Origin: Domibacillus tundrae
GTDB taxonomy: Bacteria; Bacillota; Bacilli; Bacillales; Domibacillaceae
Reading direction: 5' to 3'
NCBI RefSeq assembly: GCF_000970675.1
Contig: NZ_LAJA01000029.1
Coordinates: 1 to 46,980 of the forward strand
Length of the DNA stretch: 46,980 bases
The notes beneath the pieces are model-generated. The model worked only from the letters and a program-made list of their open reading frames with translations. It ran no database searches and was not told where the DNA came from. This document shows, piece after piece, positions 9,934 to 17,806 of the stretch (position 1 is its first letter; each line of letters opens with the position of its first letter). The translations under genes and the position numbers were made by a program.

Positions 9934-10671
9934 GTGGTCAAGAGACTTAAAAGTGTAGCCTTTCTTTTTCAAATCACGGATCACATCCGGCAGTGCTTCA
10001 GCGTTATCTTTGGAGACACTGTGAAGCATAATAATGGCGCCTGGATGAATTTGTTTCATAATCTCATTGTATGCATATTGTTTCCCTTTTGGCTGATCCG
10101 CGTACCAGTCCACATAGGCGAGAGACCACATAACGTGAGTGTATCCGGCTTTTTCAGCAGTTTTTAAAACATTCTCCGAAAAAATACCGCGCGGCGGCCG
10201 GACGTACTTTGTTTTTTTCTGGTCGGTTACTTTGGCTACTTCTTTTTCTACAAGCTTCAATTCCTCAATTACTGTGCTGCCTGGTACTGTTGTTAAATCG
10301 TAATGGTGCCAGGAATGGTTGCCGATAATGTGCCCTTCTTTGACCATTCTTTTTAGCAAGTCAGGGGCGCTTTCCACGTAATGTCCTGTGACAAAAAAAG
10401 CCGCCGGTATTTTTTCTTTTTTTAATGTATCTAAAATCGTTTTCGTATGGCCGTTTTCATATCCATTGTCGAATGTTAAATACACGACTTTTTTCTTCGG
10501 ACTTCCTTTGTAAAATGAATCGTACTCCTTTAGCATTTGATCCAGCTGGCCGCCCGCTTCCGCCTGTTGCCCGTCTGAACCCTTTTGAAATCCCCAATGA
10601 ATGGCTTCTGATGATACCGCAATAACCGGCAGCATAAAAAGGAAAACAACAAACAAAATAAACTGTTTCAT
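9919..10671 (-). CDS. pdaA: delta-lactam-biosynthetic polysaccharide deacetylase PdaA
   Basis: Carbohydrate esterase family 4 enzyme that deacetylates N-acetylmuramic acid during muramic delta-lactam formation in spore cortex, needed for germination. The 250-residue protein has a signal sequence (1 to about 20). The motif T-F-D-N-G-Y-E-N-G includes Asp68, with Asn in place of the second Asp, as is typical of PdaA. Metal ligands are in H119-S-W-H-H123, followed by R-P-P-R-G near 158 and M-L-H-S near 218. A sigma-G-like promoter upstream fits forespore expression. It lies upstream of the rRNA methyltransferase on the same strand. Confidence 0.93.
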   Translation of the reverse strand: MKQFILFVVFLFMLPVIAVSSEAIHWGFQKGSDGQQAEAGGQLDQMLKEYDSFYKGSPKKKVVYLTFDNGYENGHTKTILDTLKKEKIPAAFFVTGHYVESAPDLLKRMVKEGHIIGNHSWHHYDLTTVPGSTVIEELKLVEKEVAKVTDQKKTKYVRPPRGIFSENVLKTAEKAGYTHVMWSLAYVDWYADQPKGKQYAYNEIMKQIHPGAIIMLHSVSKDNAEALPDVIRDLKKKGYTFKSLDHFAGA

Positions 10672-10704
10672 TTCAGCACCACCTTTTGTTCTTAAGATGT
10701 GCTG

Positions 10705-10734
10705 TATAATGCTGCTTCATCCGTGGAAACATAT
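10705..10734 (-). promoter_or_regulatory. candidate sigma-G promoter of pdaA
   Basis: Minus strand: ATATG (10730-10734; 4/5 to GHATR), 18-nt spacer, CATTATA (10705-10711; full match to CATNHTA). It ends about 33 nt before the pdaA start. B. subtilis pdaA is known to be expressed in the forespore. Confidence 0.55.
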
Positions 10735-10739
10735 TTCAA

Positions 10740-10767
10740 AACAAAAAAACCGGCAAAAGGCCGGTTT
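10740..10767 (-). terminator. terminator after fumarase gene
   Basis: AAACCGGC (10747-10754) and GCCGGTTT (10760-10767) form an 8-bp stem with a 5-nt loop. On the minus strand it is followed by a T-run, directly after the fumarase stop. Confidence 0.85.
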
Positions 10768-10772
10768 AACGA

Positions 10773-12317
10773 TTAAGCAAATACAGGTTCTTTAAATTTC
10801 GCCAATTTTTGGAGTGATGATTTGTCGACTTCTTCATGAAGGCTGTTTCCATGTGAATCCATTGTGACAACAGCGGTAAATCCTTCTACACGCAAATGCC
10901 ACATCGCTTCCGGAATACCAAATTGCATTAAGTCTACACCTTCGACACCCTTGATGCAGTCTGCATAATATTGCGCCGCGCCGCCGATTGCATTTAAATA
11001 AACACCGCCGTGTTCACCAAGTGCCTGCAATGTTTTCGGTCCCATACCGCCTTTGCCAATTACAGCGCGAATGCCAAATCGTTTCATAATATCGCCTTGA
11101 TACGGCTCCTCGCGAATAGACGTTGTGGGACCGGCTGCTTTAACGTGCCACTGGCCGGCTTCATCTTTCAGGATAACCGGGCCGCAGTGGTAAATAACTT
11201 GTCCATTTAAATCAACTGGTGCGCTGTCTGCTGTGCTTAAATGTTTATGAATTGCATCACGGCCGGTATACATCATGCCATTAATTTGGACAACGTCTCC
11301 AACTTTCAAGTCACGGATTTGTTCTTCGGTAATCGGCGCCTGCAGTGTGACAACCCGGCTTTCTGATTTCACTTCCTGTTCCTGCTGCTGAGTCGTATCA
11401 AATGATACTTCTTCCCCATCCTGGTAAAACCATTCGCCAATTCCACCTGTTTCTGTATTGATTGCGACACCTAAACGGCGGTATGCCCAGCAGTTGTACG
11501 CAACGGACACGAAGAAACTTGCAGGCAGGCGGTTCATCACGCCAACTTTGCAGCCAAGCAATGTTGTTTCGCCGCCGAAGCCCATTGTGCCGATTCCAAG
11601 CTCGTTCGCGTGCTCCATTACATACTCTTCCAGCTTGCGTAAATCTTCATTTTCATTTACATCGTCCACACCGCGGAACAACTGCGCTTTCGCTAAATCA
11701 TATCCGGACGAGCGATCTCCGCCAATGCCGACACCTATAAACCCGGCAGAGCAGCCTTGTCCCTGCGCCTGATAAACAGAGTGCATAATGCATTTACGGA
11801 TGCCGTCCAAGTCGCGGCCCGCTTTCCCAATTCCTTCAAGTTCGCATGGAAGACTATATTGAATATTTTTATTTTCACAGCCGCCGCCTTTTAAAATAAG
11901 ACGCGCATCAATATAGTCTTCTTCCCACTGTTCAAACTTAATGACTGGTGTACCCGGACCAAGGTTGTTGCCGCTGTTTGAGCCATCAAGTGAATCAACG
12001 GAATTCGGACGAAGCTTTCCGTTCTTTGTTGCCTGCTCAATAGCCGCATAAATTGCTTTTTGAATATGTATTTGATTTGCCCCGACAGGTGTTTTAATTT
12101 TAAATGTGGGCATACCTGTGTCCTGGCAGATCGGTGAAATGTTATCGTCTGCCATTTTAATATTTGTCGTGATGGTATCGAGGCTCATTGCTGCCCGTGT
12201 ACCGGCATTTTCGCGCTCTTTCGCTTTTTTCACTGCCCGGCGGACGTCTTTCGGAAGATTCGTCGATGTTTCGACAATCAACGTGTACATGCTTTGCTGA
12301 AGTGTTTCCAAATTCAT
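10773..12317 (-). CDS. fumA: class I (iron-sulfur) fumarate hydratase
   Basis: Oxygen-sensitive [4Fe-4S] fumarase interconverting fumarate and L-malate in the TCA cycle, 514 residues. The N-terminal catalytic half contains I-C-Q-D-T-G-M-P (Cys64), G-G-G-C-E-N-K (Cys147), G-Q-G-C-S-A-G-F-I-G-V-G-I-G-G-D-R (Cys189) and L-L-G-C-K-V-G (Cys256). Cys64, Cys189 and Cys256 are my best guess for the cluster ligands. The C-terminal beta half carries G-P-T-T-S-I-R and G-K-G-G-M-G. B. subtilis uses the unrelated class II enzyme (CitG); I cannot tell whether this genome also has that. GAGGGGGAA precedes the ATG. Monocistronic, with its own terminator. Confidence 0.92.
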   Translation of the reverse strand: MNLETLQQSMYTLIVETSTNLPKDVRRAVKKAKERENAGTRAAMSLDTITTNIKMADDNISPICQDTGMPTFKIKTPVGANQIHIQKAIYAAIEQATKNGKLRPNSVDSLDGSNSGNNLGPGTPVIKFEQWEEDYIDARLILKGGGCENKNIQYSLPCELEGIGKAGRDLDGIRKCIMHSVYQAQGQGCSAGFIGVGIGGDRSSGYDLAKAQLFRGVDDVNENEDLRKLEEYVMEHANELGIGTMGFGGETTLLGCKVGVMNRLPASFFVSVAYNCWAYRRLGVAINTETGGIGEWFYQDGEEVSFDTTQQQEQEVKSESRVVTLQAPITEEQIRDLKVGDVVQINGMMYTGRDAIHKHLSTADSAPVDLNGQVIYHCGPVILKDEAGQWHVKAAGPTTSIREEPYQGDIMKRFGIRAVIGKGGMGPKTLQALGEHGGVYLNAIGGAAQYYADCIKGVEGVDLMQFGIPEAMWHLRVEGFTAVVTMDSHGNSLHEEVDKSSLQKLAKFKEPVFA

Positions 12318-12373
12318 TGTGCAGTTCCCCCTCAGAATTTTTTCTTATGTATAAAACTTAGGTCAACACGTTC

Positions 12374-12402
12374 ATTATACGCCTGTCATATAATGTTTAA
12401 AA
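12374..12402 (-). promoter_or_regulatory. possible promoter of fumarase gene
   Basis: A perfect -10 TATAAT (12374-12379) on the minus strand, with a weak -35 TTTTAA (12397-12402) at 17-nt spacing. It lies about 57 nt upstream of the fumarase start. Confidence 0.4.
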
Positions 12403-12440
12403 GAAAAAATCGCAAACGGTTTCAATTAACTGCTAACGAA

Positions 12441-12481
12441 AAAATAAAAAGCTTAAGCTGCACGTACACAGCTTAAGCTTT
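12441..12481 (-). terminator. terminator of the chaA / small-gene unit
   Basis: AAGCTTAAGCTG (12449-12460) and CAGCTTAAGCTT (12469-12480) form a perfect 12-bp stem with an 8-nt loop. On the minus strand it is followed by TTTTTATTTTTT. Confidence 0.85.
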
Positions 12482-12486
12482 CCAAA

Positions 12487-12666
12487 TTAACCGCGGCCGC
12501 GGAATTGTTCACATTTTAATTCAATGTCATCGATCATCTCGATTAAGCGGTCAATGTCTTCTACTTCTGCTTCTTCCGGATCAATCGAATCCAGTACTTC
12601 CATAAAAATATTCAGCCGCTCTTTTAAATACACGACCTGCTTTTCTTTATCTTGAATTGGTTTCAA
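12487..12666 (-). CDS. small acidic protein, SE1561-family-like
   Basis: Short gene of 59 codons opening with TTG at 12666, below the length of most ORF calls. The product begins L(M)-K-P-I-Q-D-K-E-K-Q and contains Y-L-K-E-R-L-N-I-F-M-E-V-L-D-S-I-D-P, then V-E-D-I-D-R-L-I-E-M-I-D-D-I-E. It ends C-E-Q-F-R-G-R-G. It is highly acidic and predicted helical. The pattern resembles the small SE1561 family of Firmicutes, function unknown. GGGAAGAG lies 5 nt upstream and in-frame sequence further upstream is soon closed by TAA. It starts 22 bp after chaA on the same strand and shares its terminator. Confidence 0.62.
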   Translation of the reverse strand: MKPIQDKEKQVVYLKERLNIFMEVLDSIDPEEAEVEDIDRLIEMIDDIELKCEQFRGRG

Positions 12667-12687
12667 TTCAACTCTTCCCTTCTTCCA

Positions 12688-13740
12688 TTATAACAAGTAA
12701 AATCCAATGCCCATGATGAAGTATGCGGCAAGAAGTGTCAACCCTTCAAACCAGTTCGTCTCTCCGTCATTGGAAATGCTGATGGCGAGAAACACAGCGG
12801 TAACCATAGAAACGAGCTCCGGTATTGTGAAGACAAGAGGCATCGGTGTCGGGTACAAAAGTGAAATAAGAACAAGTACCGGTGCGACAAACATCGCGAC
12901 TTGAAGCGTAGAACCAATCGCAATTTCAACCGCAATGTCCATTTTGTTTTTCATCGCCATTAAAATAGCAGAAACATGTTCAGCGGCATTTCCGACAATA
13001 GCGACAATGATAACCCCGATAAAAAGTTCAGACCAGCCAAATTGCTCGCCAACTGCTTCAAATGTATGAACAAGGCTTTCTGCCACATACGCAACTGCTG
13101 CCGTGGCTGCAAGCAAAATGCCAATTGCCTTTTTCTTACCCCATTCAGGCACTTCTTCATGATGTGTTTCGTTTCCTTCTGATACATATACACCACGATG
13201 TGTCACAAGCTTGAAAAACAAGCCTGCAAGGTAAATCGCGATCATGACAATTGAAATGCCGATACTCAGGTTCAACGTTTTCGCTTCCGTCATTGACATT
13301 GAAAAAATTTCCGGAATGACAAACCCGACAACAACTGCGAAAATAAGCAGCGCTGAGTTATGGCGCGCATCGTGCACACTGAATGTCTGCCGCTTGAATT
13401 TCAATCCGCCCATAAAAAACGAAAGGCCTGCAACAAGTAAGAGGTTTCCTAGAACGGAACCGGTTAATGACGCAAGCACCACGCCGACAAGTCCCGCTTT
13501 TAAAGCAAAAATAGAAATAATAAGTTCAACTGCATTTCCGAATGTTGCGTTCAATAATCCCCCGATACGCGGCCCAACTACAATCGCCAGACTTTCTGTC
13601 GCTCTTCCCATGTAGCTCGACAGCGCAATGACCGTCGCGCTGCAAATCACAAACATGACCACGCTCGGCCAGTGCAAAAGTGAACCTGCAATCGTCAGCG
13701 GAACACCCGCAGCAATCATAATTGCAAACACTTTCCCCAT
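12688..13740 (-). CDS. chaA: calcium/proton antiporter ChaA (YfkE), CaCA family
   Basis: Membrane cation/proton exchanger of the CAX branch, 350 residues with about eleven hydrophobic helices. Both signature repeats are intact: F-G-N-A-V-E-L-I in the first half and V-G-N-A-A-E-H-V-S-A-I-L in the second, each with the acidic residue that binds Ca2+. An acidic loop (H-H-E-E-V-P-E-W) separates the halves. B. subtilis YfkE is a characterised Ca2+/H+ antiporter at the equivalent locus. I prefer ATG at 13740 because GGAG sits 9 nt upstream; the in-frame ATG at 13755 has no ribosome site. Confidence 0.92.
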   Translation of the reverse strand: MGKVFAIMIAAGVPLTIAGSLLHWPSVVMFVICSATVIALSSYMGRATESLAIVVGPRIGGLLNATFGNAVELIISIFALKAGLVGVVLASLTGSVLGNLLLVAGLSFFMGGLKFKRQTFSVHDARHNSALLIFAVVVGFVIPEIFSMSMTEAKTLNLSIGISIVMIAIYLAGLFFKLVTHRGVYVSEGNETHHEEVPEWGKKKAIGILLAATAAVAYVAESLVHTFEAVGEQFGWSELFIGVIIVAIVGNAAEHVSAILMAMKNKMDIAVEIAIGSTLQVAMFVAPVLVLISLLYPTPMPLVFTIPELVSMVTAVFLAISISNDGETNWFEGLTLLAAYFIMGIGFYLL

Positions 13741-13827
13741 AATCCCACTCTCCATTACGTCAAAATAAACAGCTTAGTACTTAGTCATCTTACCCGCTAT
13801 TTACTTTACCTAACACTATAAACCAAA

Positions 13828-14208
13828 TTATTTTAGCTCAAATGTTTCTTCTATTTCTATTGCTGGAATGACCGATTGCACCATGGAGCAATTTTTCCGC
13901 GTTAATTCAAGTGCTTTTCGAACTTTCTCTTCTTTTAATCCTGTCCCTTTTATCATAAAGTGAATAGAGATTTTCTCAATGCGGTCCGCTTCATCTGGAT
14001 TGCGTAACACGTCCGTTTGTATCGTTATGTCGTCAATGTCGATCCGCTGCTTAGCAAAGATTTTACGCAGCACGCCGCCGCTGCATACTGCAACGGACGA
14101 GACGAGTAATTGATATGGACGGAAGCCATACGATTCATCCCCTGAAATATGCAATTCCCCAAATGGGAAATCTGCTGTAAATCCGCCTTCTTTCATTTTA
14201 AATTCCAT
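13828..14208 (-). CDS. OsmC family (peroxiredoxin-like) protein
   Basis: 126-residue OsmC/Ohr-fold protein. Both redox cysteines of the family are present: Cys42 in V-A-V-C-S-G-G and Cys107 in R-K-N-C-S-M-V. Such proteins reduce organic hydroperoxides or are related thiol proteins; the substrate is unknown. It is divergent from the PerR-box-controlled pfeT, which is suggestive of an oxidative-stress context, but the operator lies more than 45 bp upstream of its own promoter. Confidence 0.85.
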   Translation of the reverse strand: MEFKMKEGGFTADFPFGELHISGDESYGFRPYQLLVSSVAVCSGGVLRKIFAKQRIDIDDITIQTDVLRNPDEADRIEKISIHFMIKGTGLKEEKVRKALELTRKNCSMVQSVIPAIEIEETFELK

Positions 14209-14242
14209 CTATTTTCATCTCTCTTTCATCTTAATACTCACT

Positions 14243-14271
14243 ATTGTATCGAATCCATTCAATCGAGCCAA
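14243..14271 (-). promoter_or_regulatory. sigma-A-like promoter of the osmC-like gene
   Basis: TTGGCT (14266-14271) and TACAAT (14243-14248) on the minus strand, 17-nt spacer, about 35 nt before the start codon. Confidence 0.55.
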
Positions 14272-14318
14272 TAAAAGAAGCTTGCATCTTTTATTGATTA
14301 TGATATTATAAGTTTACA

Positions 14319-14333
14319 TTATAATTATTATAA
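14319..14333 (+). promoter_or_regulatory. PerR box upstream of pfeT
   Basis: TTATAATTATTATAA is a perfect 7-1-7 palindrome identical to the PerR consensus (TTATAAT-N-ATTATAA). It lies about 110 bp upstream of the ATPase gene. A weaker copy, TTATGATATTATAAG, lies just upstream. B. subtilis pfeT (formerly zosA/ykvW) is known to be PerR-repressed, so gene and operator agree. Confidence 0.85.
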
Positions 14334-14383
14334 AATAAAAATTAATTTATTCTAATTGAAATTCCTTATCATTAAAGGATTAC

Positions 14384-14398
14384 TGATGATAATCATCA
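14384..14398 (+). promoter_or_regulatory. Fur-like 7-1-7 palindrome upstream of pfeT
   Basis: TGATGATAATCATCA is a perfect 7-1-7 inverted repeat, two bases per dyad different from the Fur consensus TGATAAT-N-ATTATCA. In B. subtilis, Fur activates pfeT while PerR represses it. Two distinct palindromes here fit such dual control. Binding is inferred. Confidence 0.5.
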
Positions 14399-14444
14399 TC
14401 AATAAGTTGATTTTAATTCTCAATTAGATTAGGAGGATATGCAG

Positions 14445-16352
14445 ATGACAACCTACACTGAGAATGTAACAGTACGAGAAAGCATATTTCATAAATTGGC
14501 TCCTCACATTGAATTAATTGCGGCGCTATTCAGTGGTGTACTTATTTTAGCCGGCTGGTTTCTTGACCGAAATGGCGCAGAAACGATTTCTGTCCTTGTT
14601 TATTTGTCCGCATTTGTCATTGGCGGCTATGCAAAAGCAAAAGAAGGCATTGAAGCGACCATTCAAGAGAAAGAATTAAACGTTGAGATGCTGATGATTT
14701 TAGCGGCCGCAGGATCAGCGGCGATCGGCTACTGGACAGAGGGCGCTATCCTTATTTTTATTTTTGCCCTCAGCGGTGCGCTTGAAACATATACGATGAA
14801 CAAAAGCCAGCGTGAAATCTCTGCGCTCATGGACATCCAGCCGGACACTGCTCTTCTCATCCGTGACGGCATTGAAGAAACAGTCCATGTATCCGAATTA
14901 ACGCGTGGCGACGTTATCATCGTTAAGCCGGGCGAACGGGTTCCCGCGGACGGCACCATTTCAAAAGGACACACAACGATCGATGAAGCCGCTATTACAG
15001 GAGAATCCATTCCCGTTTCAAAAAAAACCGGTGCTGATGTCTTTGCCGGTACAGTGAATATGACCGGCTCTGTTTACATTGATGTTACAAAGAAATCAGA
15101 TGAAACTCTTTTCCAAAAGATTATTGATCTCGTTCAGTCGGCACAAAGTGAAAAATCTCCTTCGCAGCAATTTATTGAACGGTTTGAAGGAACATATGTA
15201 AAAGTCGTCCTTGCGGTTGTCGCATTAATGATGTTTTTGCCTTATTTTCTTCTCAGCTGGAGCTGGACAGAAACGTTTTACCGGGCGATGGTGCTGCTCG
15301 TTGTGGCTTCCCCATGTGCGCTTGTCGCATCTGTCATGCCGGCGACGTTATCCGCGATCTCAAACGGGGCCCGGAACGGCATTTTGTTTAAAGGTGGTGC
15401 TCACCTTGAGAATTTGAGCCATGTGAAAGCGATCGCGTTTGACAAAACAGGGACATTGACACTCGGGAAGCCAGAAGTCACTGATGTCGTCATTCGTGAT
15501 GGGTTAAACCGCGCGGAGCTGCTTCAGGCAGTAGCATCGATTGAAAGCCGGTCGAATCACCCGCTGGCGCATGCAGTTGTTCGGTACATTCAACAAGAAC
15601 AACTTTCTTTTGCGCCGCCGGACCACCTTGAAGATGTCGCCGGTTGGGGTGTTCAAGGAGTTATTGGCGAAAAAGAATGGAAAATTGGCAAGGCTGCGTT
15701 TGTTGGCGAAGAAGGAGCAGCCACGTTTGCGAACGGTATCTCTTTACAATTTGCCGAAGAAGGCAAAACAACAATTTATGCAGCGGACAGTGAAGGCATT
15801 GCTGCCGTCATTGCTTTAAAGGACATTATTCGTGAAGAAACAAAACAAGCGCTGAAGATTTTGCAGGAAGAGGGCATTTTTACAATTATGCTGACGGGTG
15901 ACAGCCAAAAAACAGCGGATGCGATCGCTTCTGAAACGGCACTCAATTCCTATATTGCCGAATGCCTGCCAGAGCAAAAAGTCGACCATGTAAAGGACTT
16001 GCTCGAAAAGTATGGGACAGTTGCAATGGTGGGTGACGGTATTAACGATGCTCCAGCCCTCGCTACCGCTTCAGTCGGGATCGCGATGGGCGAAAGCTCA
16101 GATGTCGCGCTTGAAACAGCAGATATTGTTTTAATGAAAAACGACTTGCCGAAAATTGCCGAAGCGATCAAGCTATCTCGTAAAATGCAGCGGATTGTAA
16201 AGCAAAATATCATTTTTTCTATTTCGGTTATCGCTCTCTTGATCATCTCAAACTTTTTCCAGGCGCTTGATTTGCCGTTCGGCGTACTCGGACACGAAGG
16301 AAGTACGATTCTTGTTATTTTAAATGGTCTGCGTCTTTTGAAAAGCGCATAG
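14445..16352 (+). CDS. pfeT: P1B-4 type Fe(II)-efflux ATPase PfeT (ZosA)
   Basis: Heavy-metal P-type ATPase of 635 residues without an N-terminal metal-binding (CxxC) domain. TM6 carries S-P-C-A-L-V (near 289) instead of CPC, and the last helix carries H-E-G-S-T (near 617); these mark subgroup P1B-4. The phosphorylation site D-K-T-G-T-L-T is near 333, T-G-E-S in the actuator domain, and G-D-G-I-N-D-A-P near 530. The B. subtilis orthologue exports ferrous iron under peroxide and iron stress; zinc uptake was proposed earlier. ATG at 14445 is preferred because GGAGG lies 8 nt upstream; the ATG at 14439 is only 2 nt from it. A PerR box and a Fur-like palindrome precede the gene. Confidence 0.88.
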   Translation: MTTYTENVTVRESIFHKLAPHIELIAALFSGVLILAGWFLDRNGAETISVLVYLSAFVIGGYAKAKEGIEATIQEKELNVEMLMILAAAGSAAIGYWTEGAILIFIFALSGALETYTMNKSQREISALMDIQPDTALLIRDGIEETVHVSELTRGDVIIVKPGERVPADGTISKGHTTIDEAAITGESIPVSKKTGADVFAGTVNMTGSVYIDVTKKSDETLFQKIIDLVQSAQSEKSPSQQFIERFEGTYVKVVLAVVALMMFLPYFLLSWSWTETFYRAMVLLVVASPCALVASVMPATLSAISNGARNGILFKGGAHLENLSHVKAIAFDKTGTLTLGKPEVTDVVIRDGLNRAELLQAVASIESRSNHPLAHAVVRYIQQEQLSFAPPDHLEDVAGWGVQGVIGEKEWKIGKAAFVGEEGAATFANGISLQFAEEGKTTIYAADSEGIAAVIALKDIIREETKQALKILQEEGIFTIMLTGDSQKTADAIASETALNSYIAECLPEQKVDHVKDLLEKYGTVAMVGDGINDAPALATASVGIAMGESSDVALETADIVLMKNDLPKIAEAIKLSRKMQRIVKQNIIFSISVIALLIISNFFQALDLPFGVLGHEGSTILVILNGLRLLKSA

Positions 16353-16354
16353 GA

Positions 16355-16394
16355 AAACCCGCTTGAGAATAAAATTTCTCAAGCGGGTTTTTTT
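16355..16394. terminator. strong terminator between pfeT and the yihY-like gene
   Basis: AAACCCGCTTGAGAA (16355-16369) pairs perfectly with 16376-16390 around a 6-nt loop, followed by TTTTTTT on the plus strand. The minus side has a shorter T-tract, so it may also serve the convergent gene ending at 16394. Confidence 0.9.
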
Positions 16395-17239
16395 CAGTTT
16401 ACTCCGCGCTTTTGATCATTACGGAGCGCGTTGACTTCACCACCGACTAGAAGGATCATTGCGGATAAGTAAAGCCAAATCATGAGGATGATGACGCCCC
16501 CAATGCTTCCATATGTGGCAGAATAATTACCAAAGTTATTGACATAAAATGAAAAACCGAGTGATACAATAATCCATCCAATCGTCGCAAAAATTGCTCC
16601 CGGCAAAACCGTCACGTATTTCACTTTTAAGTTTGGCGCTAAATAATACAAGCCTACAAACACCAGAAACAAAACAACTGGCGGCAGCAAAAAGCGAATC
16701 CATGTCCAGATGATTAAAAACTGGTCGCCCATACCAAGGAATTCAAACGCAAACTCGCCAATTTGCTCACCGAATACTTGAAGAATAAGCATGACAGCAA
16801 TAATAAAGATAAATGCGAAGGTCAACAAAACCGATAATCCGCGCGCTACGTAAAAAGCTCTGGTTTCTTTTACGTCGTATGCGTAGTTTAAGCCTTTAAT
16901 CACTGCATTCATCGCATTGGACGCTGACCAGATTGTCCCAAGAACACCGACTGATAATAAGCCGCCATTTTGATTAGACGTGACTTCCAGCAGCGTATCC
17001 TGTACGAGGCTTAACGAATCGGAAGGTGCAAAGTCTTTAATAATATTAAACACTTCATTCGGATCGATCGGCAGGTATCCAAGCAATGTTACCATAAAAA
17101 TCATCAGTGGGAATAAAGCAAGCAGAAAGAAGTAAGCCATTTGTGCCGCTATACCCGGTACATCTGATGCTTTTACTCTTCGCATCAAGTGTTTAAAAAA
17201 GATACGAAATTCTGTTTTTTCATCTGTATGTTTTGCCAA
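16394..17239 (-). CDS. yfkH: YihY/virulence-factor BrkB family membrane protein (YfkH)
   Basis: 281-residue integral membrane protein with six hydrophobic segments. It starts with the family sequence A-A-Q-M-A-Y-F-F-L-L-A-L-F-P-L and ends with I-M-L-I-W-L-Y-L-S-A-M-I-L-L-V-G-G-E-V-N-A. The family was once misnamed ribonuclease BN; the true function is unknown. The start is TTG at 17239 after GGAGGAGAG. It lies 15 bp downstream of the ytxH-like gene and is probably co-transcribed. The B. subtilis homologue yfkH is also near chaA. Confidence 0.85.
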   Translation of the reverse strand: MAKHTDEKTEFRIFFKHLMRRVKASDVPGIAAQMAYFFLLALFPLMIFMVTLLGYLPIDPNEVFNIIKDFAPSDSLSLVQDTLLEVTSNQNGGLLSVGVLGTIWSASNAMNAVIKGLNYAYDVKETRAFYVARGLSVLLTFAFIFIIAVMLILQVFGEQIGEFAFEFLGMGDQFLIIWTWIRFLLPPVVLFLVFVGLYYLAPNLKVKYVTVLPGAIFATIGWIIVSLGFSFYVNNFGNYSATYGSIGGVIILMIWLYLSAMILLVGGEVNALRNDQKRGVN

Positions 17240-17254
17240 AAATGCTCTCCTCCG

Positions 17255-17608
17255 TTATGACGACGGATATTGTGCGCTTGGTGACGAAGCTGCTGGATTT
17301 TGTTCATCCGGCACAAAAGTTGATTTCGTCTCTTGAACAAGGTCTTTTACTTCCGGCGTCAACTCTTTTAAGTCATCTACTTTTCCTTTAATGAACGAAA
17401 CATCTTCATTAATTTTTTGCGCTGTTTCAGTTGCCCGGTCGATCAGTTCACGTGATGACTCTGTTAACTGCTCTGGATCTTTCGCAAGCGCCATTATATA
17501 ACTTGCCCATGAAGACATTGCCTGGCGCGTTCCACGGTCTAGAAGCGCGATTGTACCTCCGATAGCAGCACCTGCTGCCACACTTACGAAAAATTTGCTT
17601 TTACCCAT
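17255..17608 (-). CDS. YtxH-domain-like protein
   Basis: 117-residue protein with a short N-terminal hydrophobic segment (F-F-V-S-V-A-A-G-A-A-I-G-G-T-I-A-L-L, about 6-23). A long charged helical stretch (about 40-100) and a Pro/Ser-rich tail follow, the layout of the YtxH family of predicted membrane-tethered proteins. Function is unknown. AAAGGATG precedes the ATG. It is the first gene of a two-gene unit with the YihY-like gene, which suggests a shared envelope role but does not prove it. Confidence 0.7.
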   Translation of the reverse strand: MGKSKFFVSVAAGAAIGGTIALLDRGTRQAMSSWASYIMALAKDPEQLTESSRELIDRATETAQKINEDVSFIKGKVDDLKELTPEVKDLVQETKSTFVPDEQNPAASSPSAQYPSS

Positions 17609-17806
17609 TGAATAGTCATCCTTTCTTTATCTCAATACTGTCTAGTATTCGGCTTGCCATGCCGATTTTCCTTGTCAGATGTTGAAGCTTTTCCCTTATT
17701 AAAAAAAATTGAAACACATATTCATAAAAATAAACTTTATTTGAGTAATATGCAGGTTTTTCAGAATTGTCTTTTATAGTGAAAAATTAAAGGGGGAGGG
17801 AGATTT

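Noticed and set aside
17609-17806. Glycine or other riboswitch before alsT
   Set aside because: Only short hairpins (such as CGGC-TTGCCAT-GCCG) are present; no conserved aptamer elements were recognised.
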